The notes under the pieces: model-generated
The model's input: the letters and a program-made list of their open reading frames with translations, nothing else
What the model was told of the DNA's origin: nothing
Databases searched by the model: none
Shown here: positions 37,080-48,334 of the stretch, piece after piece
Position numbering within the stretch: the first letter of the stretch is position 1
Layout: each line of letters opens with the position of its first letter
Source of the DNA: Mauremys mutica
Lineage: Eukaryota; Chordata; Testudines; Geoemydidae
Direction: 5' to 3'
NCBI RefSeq assembly: GCF_020497125.1
Contig: NC_059081.1
Location: forward strand, 16,029,105 to 16,093,104
DNA length: 64,000 bases
Position numbers and translations under genes: made by a program

Positions 37080-39720
37080 GACCACAATCCTCCCTTTCTT
37101 TTTCAAACATAAGGAATTTCTTATATTTTAACCTTTATTGGTAGGAGTTCTTTCATTATAAAAACGGAGCAAAATACAGGTGAACCATTGGAACTTCTGG
37201 TTTAATTCTGTGCATAACAACTATTCCTGCTACCAACAAGACTAACGGTGTCTACCACCAGAAAAGCCATAGAATCAAATCAAGTCTCATACACTTGAGC
37301 TCAAGAAACAAATAATAAGGGTACACAAGCAAAGAAGCTCTCTCTTCCCATTTAATAGAGTAAATATTTAAGTTCTCATTACACAGAGCTCAAAAACTAT
37401 TACAAAATATTGGAGAAGCACCAAAAGCAGCAAAAGTATCTTCCAGTACCAATTTACACTCCTTTAAGCATGAAAACATTGATTACCATAGGGACAATAA
37501 GAATTAAATAGAATGCTTTTACTGAAAGAATTTTATAGCCTTGTCTAACCTTCCGGCGTCATTCTCTCCTGCTGGAGATGGCCATTAGCACTGGAATTTT
37601 GCATTGGATCCAGATCTAAAGTCTCCTAAAGTCCAGAAGTTCTTTATCTTGGATTCAGGTTGGGATTCAAGTTTTGAGTGAAAGATCAGAGGAGACAGAA
37701 TATTTTGTCTGAATCTGATCCTGTATCATTACTTTTCAGCATGGAAAGAAGAGAGAAAGCGTTTTTCCTTTTGATGATTAATTTTTATTATGAACAGACC
37801 GTCCAGTCAGGAGGAGCCACACAAAAATTGTAAAGTTGCAAGCAAACAATATTCTCTAAAGGAAAAGCTACACATGCCTATGTCATCCAGCTTCCAAGGG
37901 CTTAACAGCATAAACCTCAACCTGAATTTTCTCCCCAAGCTTAGGTGTTCCTAGGGCTAACCTATAGAACCTCTCTTGTCCAAACCCCTAGTTCCCTCAA
38001 CCCCAGATACATATTCCAAGCCCTTTTATATCCTGGTTTGAGTTAAAAAGAGCCACCAGATACCACAACGGAGCAAAAATAACTCAATCTCTTTGTAGGG
38101 TTGAGGTATTTTGCATCAGGATGATTCCACAGAAGTGCTCTGTATCCCTGTATAGGATCCCAGAATCTGCCACTCTGTTACAAAAGCAAACAAGGAAAGG
38201 TCCATGTATTCTAAGGGGTTTGGGGATTTCGGTGGAAGAATGGTAGAGGAGGTGCAACAGAGTGTATTTTATGTTACATATCTGAGATCAGGCAGGAAAG
38301 GCACAAAGCAACCTTCCAGCTTGAATAAAAACATGGCCCAGTGACTCAAAAAGGTAACAGAAGAAATTTGGCTCCATCCATTATAGATCCTTCTCTAATG
38401 GGCCATACGAGTTCTGGGTTTACAAGACATGTTACCACTTGTTCTGTGGCTGTTTCTATAAAAGGTCTAACAAAAGAATACCTCTAGAAGAACAATACTC
38501 AGTCTTCAATGAATGCCAAGTCAAAACCTTAGTGATACTACTGAACAAGGACTGCTCTACTTTCCTCCAATTGCACTCAAAAGGATACAAATCTGCAAGT
38601 TGGTCAGTTTTTAGTATCATATTCATCCAGACTTTTTTTCTGGATGAAATTTATAATTGGCTTGCACGGGCAGCTTTTTCTCTTAATCCATCTGAAAAAC
38701 ACTTAGGCTGCTTTTCTTAGGAGCCTCTCTCAGCTTTAGACTTCATACTTCCTATTTGTATTAGTCTAATTATCATCTATATTGCAGCAGCACCTATCAT
38801 GTGATATGTTCTGCACAGACATAAAAGAAAATGCAGCCCCTATATACGCATCAAGATAAGTATATACCTTACAACACGGTCTAGGAAGGGAATCATAAGG
38901 AGTTGCCAACATCAATGAAAACATGTCCTTCCTAAACTATCCTCCCTTCTTTTTCATCTAAAAAAATCCTGATTCCCTCATAAAATATAATCAGAATACC
39001 AGAAACAGCTTTAATTTATTGCCACACTTAAAAAAGCAGAAGATAAATTACTCATCTTTTGTCCTGCCCACCCCCACATAAAGTTTGTTTATTGGTTTAT
39101 TTTTATCTTGGCAAAAAGCATCAACTTCAATTAACAGGGACTAGAGATGGCAGGACTATCCAGTGAGCTATATACTTGGAGAGGTTCTGGCTCAGCTCCT
39201 CCAGGCTGGCAAACTTCAGGAGGACAAAGCTGGCATTTTGTGGCTCCCCAATTCTGGGGTGAGGTAGAGCAGCTTGAAGGCTGGTCTACCTTATGTTACT
39301 GCTAATGACGACTCCAGCAACTGGGGATCCGCCAGGCCCAAGACTACACTGACTACTTTGCACATCTCATCCTTACTTCAGAAAAGAAAAGATAGTGAGT
39401 AGTAGTGATAGTAAAAGTAATGGAGAGCAGAGCATGGAGGGCAGGGAGAATAAACCAGCAGTAAAGGGACTATGAGAAAGTCAGAAAAGTTTGGGGCAGA
39501 AAGCCAATTTGGGGCAGAAAATAGAGTTCAAACTTCCAGTTGTGAAAAGCAATCTGCTCATATCATTGGTTGTCCAGGCCTGTGAAGATTCAGGGGAGAG
39601 GGCTCTGATTGGGCCTCTCTCTCTGTTGTTGTTGCTGCTGCTGCTGCTTTCAATCATTACCAGGGACGATCCTGAGGCTCCAAGGGTTGGCTCTGCCCCC
39701 AGAAAGGCCTGTGTTCTTTT
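37080..39720. other. No gene seen; includes a short (TTG/CTG)n tract at 39614-39648
   Basis: Short frames only. The CTG tract is brief (about five CTG units after GTT units) and sits in low-copy-looking sequence. Confidence 0.5.
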
Positions 39721-39727
39721 CATAGAC

Positions 39728-40043
39728 TAGTGTTTCTCACCCTTTTCAGGTTGGCAAACCCTTGTTCGAAGTCACAAATGTTCACAACCCCCTTATATTT
39801 ACTATAAATGCAACAGTACAAAATGCATCAATGATAAACCTATATAATACAACTACTACTGTAAATAGGACATTTGACCTTACAAACTTTGAAGGATTTG
39901 GCTGCGCTGAAGTTATCGTGGAGATTTAATTTTCTTGGCTTTAGAGTTGTAATAAAACTTTCAGTGTCTCGTGACCCCAATTGCCTTTCATGACTTCCCC
40001 AGGTGGGTCATGAAAGGCAATGACCAATGAGTGAGAAATAGTG
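39728..40043. mobile_element. hAT-type MITE (Charlie/MER5-like), degenerate
   Basis: The left end is TAGTGTTTCTCACCC and the right end, inverted, is CACTATTTCTCACTC, both close to the CAGTGTTTCTCA-type ends of hAT elements. Flanking 8-mers (TCATAGAC and CCCTAGTC) match at 5 of 8, so the duplication is decayed at best. Near the right end is a perfect 15-bp inverted repeat with a 12-bp loop (39980-39994 and 40007-40021, arm ATTGCCTTTCATGAC). Confidence 0.65.
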
Positions 40044-40049
40044 CCCTAG

Positions 40050-41215
40050 TCTATACTGCTCTGGTCCAATACCAATGGTGGCTGCTTCAGGGACCACCAG
40101 AATCTAGCCCCAAGCCTATATCCAGATAACGTCTTTATGCTTCAACCTCAATTAATGCACATGATTCGGCAACAGTAAATCAGCAGCTAGGTATATGAAA
40201 AAGCGCTGAATCAGTGGAGGCTGCTTAACAGGGTTTATAAACTGGTTGTTTCAGTATCAAAGATAAATTACACCATACAAGCACATTCTCTAAATGTACT
40301 TACTCTACTCCTTGCCCTCCTACTTATGTTCAAAAAGCAGAATAGAAAAACATAAATCAAAGTCTTAGCACAAACTTTTTTCCCCAACTCAAAAAAAAGC
40401 CATAGCTCTGCTTTTAAAATCCACAGTTCCAACTATACAAATAAGAACATGGCCAAGCAATCAGCACTTCAAAAGTAATTACAAAAAGTAACTTACATTT
40501 ATCTAGCGCCTTTCATCCCAAAGGACCCCAAAGCAATTTACAAACTATATATATAGCCTGGCTGGTATGAGGGCAGCTGTAGTGAGGACTTGAAGTAAAT
40601 AGGATTATTAGACCTACTGACGTTTATGTGTTCACTGGAACAGAGCTGAGCCTGATTTAGAATAATGCATCTCAGAACACTCCAAACCTATAGGTGTTTA
40701 TAATCCAAAATTTTACAAATGACAGATCATAAAAGTTTTGAAACATAACTCTAAACTGGCTATTCCAAATTCTAAAGTATTCAAAATCCATATTGGGATA
40801 TTCTGGCTTGAGCTCAGCTCTAAACTAAATGAGTTTTAAACTATTACCAAGGGAAAGAAGTTGGAAGAGAGATGCTGATGGAAAATCTCAGATATCTTTG
40901 CTTCCTGGCAATAGCTTGTATCAGGTGTTCATTAGGTGCCACGAGTGAGTCACTGCAGAGGACAATGGGATTAATTTGCTGTACTTGGTTTTTATTTTGT
41001 TTTTTAAAAACGTTGACCCCTGCAATCAACTAGGTGACAATTGAGATGCATACATAATCCTTCTTCCTTTCAGAGCTGAGTGATTGTCTTGAAGTGGACC
41101 GTGACAATTTTATCATTTACCTACTATCTGCTCAGTACAAAAGACTGCCTGAGGGCGCTGGCTGCAGTCCTACACCATCAGCAGCACCAGTCCCCAGGGT
41201 TACAGCTTGATCTAG
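40050..41215. other. No gene seen; short SINE-like piece at 40490-40570
   Basis: ATCTAGCGCCTTTCATCCCA and GCAATTTACAAAC near 40500-40550 recall the L2/SINE family at 16.1 kb. The remainder is unique-looking. Confidence 0.45.
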
Positions 41216-41217
41216 AG

Positions 41218-41550
41218 TAGGGGTCCCCAATGCGGTGCCCATGGGGACCATGGCGCCCGCGGGGGTGTCTAAGTGCGCCCCGCCTACTGACCGGCAGATA
41301 AGCATCTGCCGAAATGCCACCAACAAGCAGCGTCATCCAGAGGCGTCGCTGTCGAAATGCCGCCGATTTTCAGCGGCGATGCCTCTGGATGACGCTGCTT
41401 GTCGGCAGTGACGCCTATTGACATTGCTGCTTGTCAACGGCATTTCGACGGCAACACCTATTGACATTGCCGCTTGTCGGCTGCATTTCGGTGGATGCTC
41501 ATCCGCCGCCATGGTCCTCCGTGGCTTGTCGTCTGGCTTGTCGTGTGATA
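41218..41550. mobile_element. hAT-like MITE with strong internal hairpin
   Basis: The left end TAGGGGTCCCCAATGCGG resembles the CAGGGGTCCCCAA end of a recurrent hAT family. I cannot define the right end, so this may be truncated. Internally, 41325-41351 and 41371-41400 form a long foldback (20 contiguous paired bases, then about seven more around a small bulge). A 48-bp-spaced direct repeat follows (CCTATTGACATTGC at about 41414 and 41457). The block is CpG-rich compared with its flanks. Confidence 0.6.
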
Positions 41551-41554
41551 CAGT

Positions 41555-42855
41555 TCAATGTTATCATCCTCATTTTAAACATGGGGAAACTGAATCAAAA
41601 CTGTGTAGTCCCCCAGGACACTTTAATTGTTCAAATTAGAGAGCTAACTCCTGTCATAATCCGGTGCTCAGACTCTTGTAACATATTTCTCTCTAGAAGA
41701 ACTCACAAGGAGAGCTGCCAGTGAAATATGGGAGTTTGGTGCATGGAATTGGGGTAGACCTTGCAAAAGGTCTGCAGAAATATGAGAGTTTGGTGCATGG
41801 AATTGGAGTAGAATTTTCAACACGTCTGCAACACGCCTAAGGCATCTGCAGTGCAGATCACAGAATTTGGCTCTTGTGATCACTGGTCCAGCAGCATTCT
41901 CTGGGCTCAGAAGGGAAGAAGAATTAGCTACATTGCTTCTTAAGTATAATAGAGTCACTTTGGGAATTTGTTTCCATTTGAGTTGCCTTTACGAGACGTT
42001 TCAATTACACTGCTGTATGGCAACTGCAGCATCAGCTAACAGGGAGCTGGAGTTGCTGTTATTTATGAAAGTGTCAAAAGTGTCTGGGTTGTTTTTTTCT
42101 TCCCACCTCACAGGTCCTGGTGTGTTGATGGGTGGCCCCAAAGGTATTTAGGTCTTTGTTGAATTATTCAACCCAGTTGAGTGCTGAGATGGGACAGGGT
42201 GTTTGTTGCATTGCATCATTCTGAATTATTTTTGTTTATTGCTTTTTTTGTTGTCCACACCTTGCTTAACTGTCACCAAAGAAGTAAAGCAAAAAATTCT
42301 AAAGATACAGGAATGACTGACCTGACGTTGAGATATTTTGAACTAAATTCTGAAGCTAAAAAGGAAAAATGATTTAATTTTTGCTAATCTTTGTATGGCC
42401 TCAGTTTTGGGAACAGCATGTGAATCACCTGTGCAAGTCAGCATAGCTTAATTGAAACACTAGCCAATGGAGCTATGCCAATTTACACCAGCTGAGAACC
42501 TGGTCCAATATTCATTACCAGATGCTTTTTTATGTCATTCAGGCCCATTCCTGGCACATAATATATCATTATCTAAGTACTAATATGTCCCCATAATCAT
42601 AGTATTGGAGCATCTTCAAAGTAATAATCTCTCTGGTTCTGACTGACAGCGGTCCAGAGGCTCTTCTCCATCAGTTGTGGCCTTCTGTTCCAGGTATCCA
42701 TGGGTCCTTCGGTGGCTCTGCGGTGGGGCCTAGTCCAGGTGATGTGGCGCTCCTGCAGCCTCTCTGCACGAGCTACCAGCTCTGCCCACCCTGACTGAGC
42801 TGGGCCACCCCCCTTTGAGCTCTGCTTCCATTGTGAGCATGCTCATCAAATGTGA
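41555..42855. other. No gene seen; decayed SINE pieces
   Basis: TCATTTTAAACATGGGGAAA near 41570 is MIR-like. CACCAGCTGAGAACCTGGTC near 42486 matches an old sauropsid repeat phrase. The part from 42650 to 42855 is GC-richer and may belong to the adjoining Gypsy element. Confidence 0.4.
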
Positions 42856-42859
42856 CTTG

Positions 42860-43788
42860 GTGGGGCCTTCTGGGCCCCAAGCCGCTCATTAATCCTTGGT
42901 TCCCTGGTGTGGGGCCTATGAACCCCATCACACACATCCTCCTCAGGCTAACACCTGGACATGGGTCTTTTTCCAGCCACTCTCCTCCATCCCGAGAGAA
43001 GAAATTGGCATTCTTGTGTGCCTTTCCCAGGTGGTGGAGTACCTGGGACTCGCAGGGTTATAGGGAAAGGTATCATCTCATGATCTGGGCATTGGTGACT
43101 TTCATGGAGTTTAGCCACCGGAGGGGGACATGGTCTGTGATGAGTATGAAGGAGTTCCCTAGGAGATAATATCAAAGTGCCTCTATGGCACTTGTCAATG
43201 CCAGGCCTCTCTCTCGATAGTAGAATATTTCACCTCCCAAGAGAACAGCTTTCTACTTGTTTATAGGATCAGATGTTCTTCTCCTTTGATCTTTTTGGGA
43301 TAACACAGCTCTGAGGCCCACTTCTGAGGTGTTCATCTGCAGAATGAATGACTTCATAAAAAGTCAGGGTGGAAGAGAACTGGCCCCTGGATTAGCAGGT
43401 GCTTCAAGGCTCTGAAGGTCCTGTTGCAGGCCTCCATCCACTGCATCTTCTTGGGGTTGGTGCCTTTAACCAGGTCCGTAAGGGGGGCACTTATTGTGGC
43501 AAAGTCGGGTACGAATCCCCTGTGATAGTCGGCAAAGCTTAGGAAGCGTCACACTTCCTTTTTGGTTGATGGTATCAGGCAATCTGTCAAAGCCTGGACT
43601 TTGTCCACTAGGGAGTGCAGACAGCCCCATCCCACAGTATTCCCAAGATATGTCACCTCTCTCTGTCCTGGGTCGCATTTGGCCAGGTTCACTGTACACC
43701 CTGCCTTCTCAAGGGCCCAAATGACCATGGTGACATGGTGTAGGTGGTCTTCCGAGCTGCAGCTATAGATGACTATGTCATCAATATA
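42860..43788 (-). pseudogene. Ty3/Gypsy reverse transcriptase-RNase H remnant
   Basis: On the minus strand the fragment starts at the RT catalytic motif YIDDIVIY (43788-43764). It continues with the expected Gypsy landmarks: AGCTVNLAKC, a VxYLGxxVG-like block, a decayed GYHRGFVPDFA near 43520, and NPKKMQWMEACNRTFRALK near 43440. The start of RNase H follows by about 43210, with a KYSTIERE-like block (family: KYATVEKE). Stops interrupt it repeatedly. The RT N-terminal half is missing because a CR1 joins at 43789. It is a dead fragment. It could be from the same family as the remnant at 1-1935, but the two cover different parts and were not aligned. Confidence 0.82.
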
Positions 43789-44529
43789 GGATCAGAAAAG
43801 AGCTACAAGAATGACTCAGGGTCTCAAAAATATGCCATATAGTGAGAGACTAAAGAAGCTCAACCTATTTAGTTTATCCAAAAGAAGGTTCAGAGGTGAC
43901 TTGATCATGGTCTACAAATACGTACATGAGGTGAATATCTTTGATAGTAGAAAGCTCTTTAATGCAGCAGAAAGAGGCTGTAAGGCACTGGGGCATAGGT
44001 AGTCTGGCCTAGCGGTCACAGCTGGGCTGGAGTCCACATGTCAGGGACAGTAGTCGGTAAGCAAGGGTCAAAGAGAATGCAAGATGGAGAGATTCCAAGC
44101 TGGAATCAGGAGACAGCAATCAGGGTCAAGCTGGGATCTGAGATCAGGAGATGAGGTGAGGTGTGGAGTCACTGCAGGCCCAAAGTTTGTATTGTTGCCC
44201 AAACAACTTTCTGGGGAACCCTCAAGGGTTAAATAGGGTGGCTGGCCAATCAGAGGGCCACAGGGTACTGCCACTCTGGGTCCATTGGGAAGTACTTCCT
44301 GCAGTGCTTATTCTCCACACTGCTCCTGCCTGGAGCACTGCATAGCCTCCTGGTGGCACTGTGGGAACTTCAGCCAGCTCAGGCTCTGCTGACCCCTCTT
44401 CAAGTCCCTGCATTTTTACAGAGGTATAACAAAGATCCAACAGTTGAAAGCTGAAGCTAGACAGATCCGGTCTAGAATTAGGTCAGACTAGATGATCATA
44501 GTGGTCCCTTCTAGCCTTAAAATCTATGA
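43789..44529 (+). pseudogene. CR1 LINE 3' end, split by a solo LTR
   Basis: The CR1 ORF2 C-terminal region reads on the plus strand, with RATRMTQGL, then YSERLKKLNLFSLSKRRFRGD and YKYVHEV (family: YKYIHGxx). It then breaks at 43978 inside LFNAAERGC. After the LTR, the CR1 resumes at 44421 with the WKLKLDR-type region in a shifted, decayed form, and ends with GGTCAGACTAGATGATCATA and GGCCTTAAAATCTATGAA-like sequence (44481-44529). The 5' truncation point coincides with the RT motif of the Gypsy remnant, which means the CR1 landed there or a deletion fused them. Confidence 0.85.
43979..44420. mobile_element. Solo LTR, 442 bp, inside CR1
   Basis: Begins TGTAAGGC and ends TTTTTACA, giving perfect 5-bp inverted termini of the TG...CA type. 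Flanks are GAGGC (43974-43978) and GAGGT (44421-44425), a 5-bp target duplication with one mismatch. Removing it restores CR1 continuity. No internal gag or pol is present, as expected after LTR-LTR recombination. Orientation and family are uncertain because I see no clear polyadenylation signal. Confidence 0.75.
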
Positions 44530-45985
44530 AATGCCAGAGAGAGATACAGCAGAAAGATTATCTACAGATTGCACAACTGAACATTTGGATTAGGATCAAG
44601 CAGATGCAAAGCAGGCCTGAAGCAGGTATAGCCAGTCATGGGAAGCCCTCCCCAGTGTAGGTATCCAGGGGAGAGACAGAATAGGTGTAGTGGTGTCCAG
44701 TGTAGGGGCACAGCTAGAGGAAAATTGGTGCAACTGATGCTTCCCTGCACTTTGACAATCCAAAGTTACACTATTGGCCCCTTGAGGCTGTTGGCAGCTA
44801 GTGTAATCAAAAGCAGCCTAAGTTATGCCTTGGGACCAAACCAGTACACAGTTTCCCAGGATAAGGGAAATACAGAAGTGCAAACCACCTACATATATAC
44901 AACTGTCTCTGTGCTGAACTTTGTACACCTTTCTGCCATAGTGGGCCACTCTCTTCGGTGGGGTGTCAGAGCTTCGTTGCCCGGTTTCTGCACCTGAATG
45001 CTAAAACAGCAATGTGAAAAATTTCACTAGATGGGCAGATGCACCTTTGGTCAAGGATGGCCTTAAAATTTGCAGGATCCCAGACTGTTGGACGATGAGG
45101 AGTCAGCTAGTTGCCTCCTCACCTTGCTGTTGTAGGGGGAAGATCATGCAGTGAGCTACCTCCCTCTTCAAGCCCTGCAGCTGGAGGGAGGCATTTGCAG
45201 TGAACTGCAGCTTGCTGCCAGGCAAAGGTAGGAAGAACCTGGAGAATTACTTTCCTTTCCACCCACCCATCCCTCCTCCGCCACCCAACACATACACACA
45301 CCTGCTCCAAAGTCAAAGAGAGTGTCTGGCAGTCAACAGACTGCTCCCAGTCACACTGGCAAAAAGAATATTGGGCAGCAAGCTGCCTACCCCTCTTCTT
45401 GTGGCAGCAGCAAAGGGAAATATCAGGCTGCCCTATGAGTTTCCAAACTAACCGTAGACCCGAAAAGTCATGGGCCTACACAATCATTTGTGTTACTTCT
45501 GCTTAAGGCCAACTCTACCTTTGTGCTAGATTTACTAAAAATATTCCCTGTGCTGATTTGTTAATTTTGCCGCATATAGGCTGGCAGCGGGCAAGCAATT
45601 GCATATTTTTTCCATTCATGCAAAAATATCACACAGTTCCACCAAATTATACACGTTTTCATTCATACTTTTTTCATTCCTACTGCAAATTTTCAAGAAC
45701 TGCAGGTGTGAACTTCCCTTCTCTTGGGTCCTATAAAAATGCCAGTTTGGAGGAGTTAGGTATACAAATACTAAGAGGAAACATATGGGCTTGATTCAAT
45801 CCTACCCAGCCATAACATCAGAGGGCAGGACTCTAAGCTCCGTTACACTGTTGTGAGTCAAGAGTAGGTCCATTGATGGCAACTAAATCACATTAGTATT
45901 AAAGTCATGCAAGATCAGAATCTGGGCATGGGTTTCATTGACCATAATCCTACAGCAGCTGGCTTTGAAATAATCTACAAGGCTG
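44530..45985. other. No gene seen
   Basis: Unique-looking, moderate GC. The 119-codon frame at 44638-44997 has no recognisable domain. A local 20-bp duplication (GGCTxTGAAATAAT) lies just before the next MITE at 45961-45994. Confidence 0.45.
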
Positions 45986-45994
45986 TGAAATAAT

Positions 45995-46336
45995 CAGGGC
46001 CGGCGCTTCCATTAGGCGACCCTAGGCAGTCGCCTAGAGCGCCAGGATTCGGGGGGCGGCATTTTGCGAGCTCTCCATGGGGTGAGCGGGAGCTTCCAGT
46101 TCCGCTCCCATCACACTGCCGAAGAAGGACCTTCTGCTGACGTGCCGCGGAAAACAGTGGCAGGCAATCGAGCAGCTCAATGACTGCCTCTGTCGCCTGC
46201 AGCATTTCGGCGGAGGGTCCTTCTTCGGTGGCACGATGGGAGTGGAACCGGAAGCTCCTGCGCGCCCCATGGGGAGTGCACAAAATGCCACCCCCCAAAT
46301 TCTGCCTAGGGCGCCAGAAACTCTGGCGCCGCTCCT
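45995..46336. mobile_element. hAT-type MITE, 342 bp
   Basis: Starts CAGGGCCGGCGCTTCC; the right end inverts to AGGAGCGGCGCC. Flanks are GAAATAAT at 45987-45994 and 46337-46344, an 8-bp duplication (if the terminal G belongs to the element, 7 bp plus a shared base). The interior contains GGGGGGCGGCATTTTG near 46050 and its near-inverse close to the right end. Same family as the fragment at 63501. Frames of 107-109 codons on the minus strand are by-products. Confidence 0.9.
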
Positions 46337-46344
46337 GAAATAAT

Positions 46345-47635
46345 TAACTGCCAGACTATACAAAGTTGCTAAACTAACAAACTAAACAATTGCTTATACA
46401 AGAAAGTTAACCTAAATTGATACGTTCGTCCCAAATATGAGAACTGTTGGATACAACAAACTTTTACACCTCTGCAGGGTTGTTTGTTTGGTTTGGTTTT
46501 TTTTTAAATGGGCCCTGCAGAATTACACCACTTGGTAAATAGCTTTCCAGTTTATTGTAAACTGCTTCCCCAAAGTAATACTCTTTTATTCCCTGTTAAC
46601 TTTGTTTCCAGCTTTACACAATTAATTAGGAAAGTGTTTTAAGACCTACATTTTAAACCACTTAGTTAATAAGGAATGAATGTTTAATGGCTATTCCTCT
46701 CAGACTATTTAATTTAATGAGAGAATTTGCAAGAAAAGGGAGCAAGGAAAATTGATTTAGTATGTAACAACCTGCAACAGAAAAAAGAAATGTCTGGGAA
46801 ATAGTATATATATCTATTTATTATTTAAATGTAGAAAGCATCCAAAGCCAGAGCTCAGGGTGCTGTCATTATTATTATAAAATATACAACTCAGATCAAA
46901 GAGACATCCCCACCTACTGAAACAAAAGGCTGCTCTTCCATCCCATCCTGAAACACTAGTAAACACTCCATTCCCACACTGCCTCTCAGAAAAAAGCCTG
47001 AGATAACAGAACAGATGAGCCTTGTAATTTGTCCTACATCCAGGCTCTAGCAGACCAAGAAAGGAAATGAATTCCAAAGGAGTTCAGGACCCCTTGTGGA
47101 GTATACTCTGCCACCAACTCCCACTAGTTTAAACCAGTGAGCTGTTACTTTGAGTGCTGAACACAACTATCATGTTTTCACACAAAGAAAGAGGCAATGT
47201 TTAAAGTGGCCAACTCCCAGATTACATAGGGCTCATATCATTTATGCAGGATATGTTAAGATTTCTGACTAGGAAAAATTGGCATTACCTCCTCACCCTA
47301 GCACAAAATCAAATAGAGAAATCAGATAAGCATTTAAGACTGATTTATTTAAATTAAATCTTTATATTGTTGCAAAAAATTAATAGCATGCAGTAGCAGC
47401 AGCTCACAATTTTATATTGTAGGGGCTGTCATTCTATTATTGCTCCATAAGCAAAATTTCCTTTGATGTAGAATGAGGTGAGAGTATATGTCCTTTTAAA
47501 TATTTTTAAAATATACTAGTTTAGTTTCATTGCCTGAAAGACCTGCCACACACAAGTAAAAACAAGGGTCAAGACAGTCAGGTTTCCTTGGTAGAGAAGG
47601 TTAAAATAATATTAATGAATAATAATACTATTAAT
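46345..47635. other. No gene seen
   Basis: AT-rich, short frames only. Confidence 0.5.
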
Positions 47636-47639
47636 AGTA

Positions 47640-48330
47640 ATTCTATTAATGCAGTAGTGCCTGGTGGCCCCAGACAATATCAGAGCCTCTATTATACCAT
47701 GTTCTGCGCTGACTGTCACAGTTCAGAGCAAATGAACCTGTATTCTCCCTCCATGGTCCAGCAAGGGCACCCAATTTTTAGACTCCCAGCTCCTTAGCCA
47801 TCACCTCTCTTGGGCAGAGACCCACATCTGTCTCATTCATGACTGGGGTTTTTCCAGGCTGCACGGTGCCCTTCCTACACTGTGAGTTCCCCAGCAAGCT
47901 AGACTGCCTAAACAGATCTGCGCCTGCATCTTGCTTTCTCCTCACAGGCTATAAACAGTTATAATTGTGGGCAATTACAAGTTACCACATAGCTCTTTCT
48001 AAGCAAGCACATTTATTCTTAAGATGAAAGAATTACAGAAAAACCATATTAAAGTAATAAAAGAACCTACACACATGTTAATAAGCATACAAGAGATGAC
48101 CTCCCGGCCAACTCCAGCAGGGCCTCTGGCAGAAGTCAGTCTTCAAACCCCGAACAGGGGTTTTTCCAGGTTACAAACGTATAACAGCTTTTGCTCAGAA
48201 CAAGACCAACCATTCATACTTCATTCTTTCCTTTATGCAACTTGGGCCTTTGACCTTGTCCTGATATAAAAGGTGATCTGCAGACATCGTATCCTGAAGA
48301 GCTTACAATCTAAACCCTATGTTCGATAGC
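47640..48330. repeat. L2/MIR-like tail interrupted by an LTR-like insert
   Basis: GTAGTGCCTGGTGGCCCCAG (47654) and CAGAGCCTCTATTAT match the left part of the common tail, and CCTGAAGAGCTTACAATCTA (48293) matches its right part. The intervening 580 bp or so reads like a retroelement LTR in reverse (it includes TTTATTC near 48010, a reversed polyadenylation signal context). I could not fix its ends or target duplication. Confidence 0.4.
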
Positions 48331-48334
48331 CAGT

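Noticed and set aside
39614..39648. CTG trinucleotide tract as an expandable repeat
   Set aside because: Only about five CTG units after GTT units; ordinary short simple repeat.
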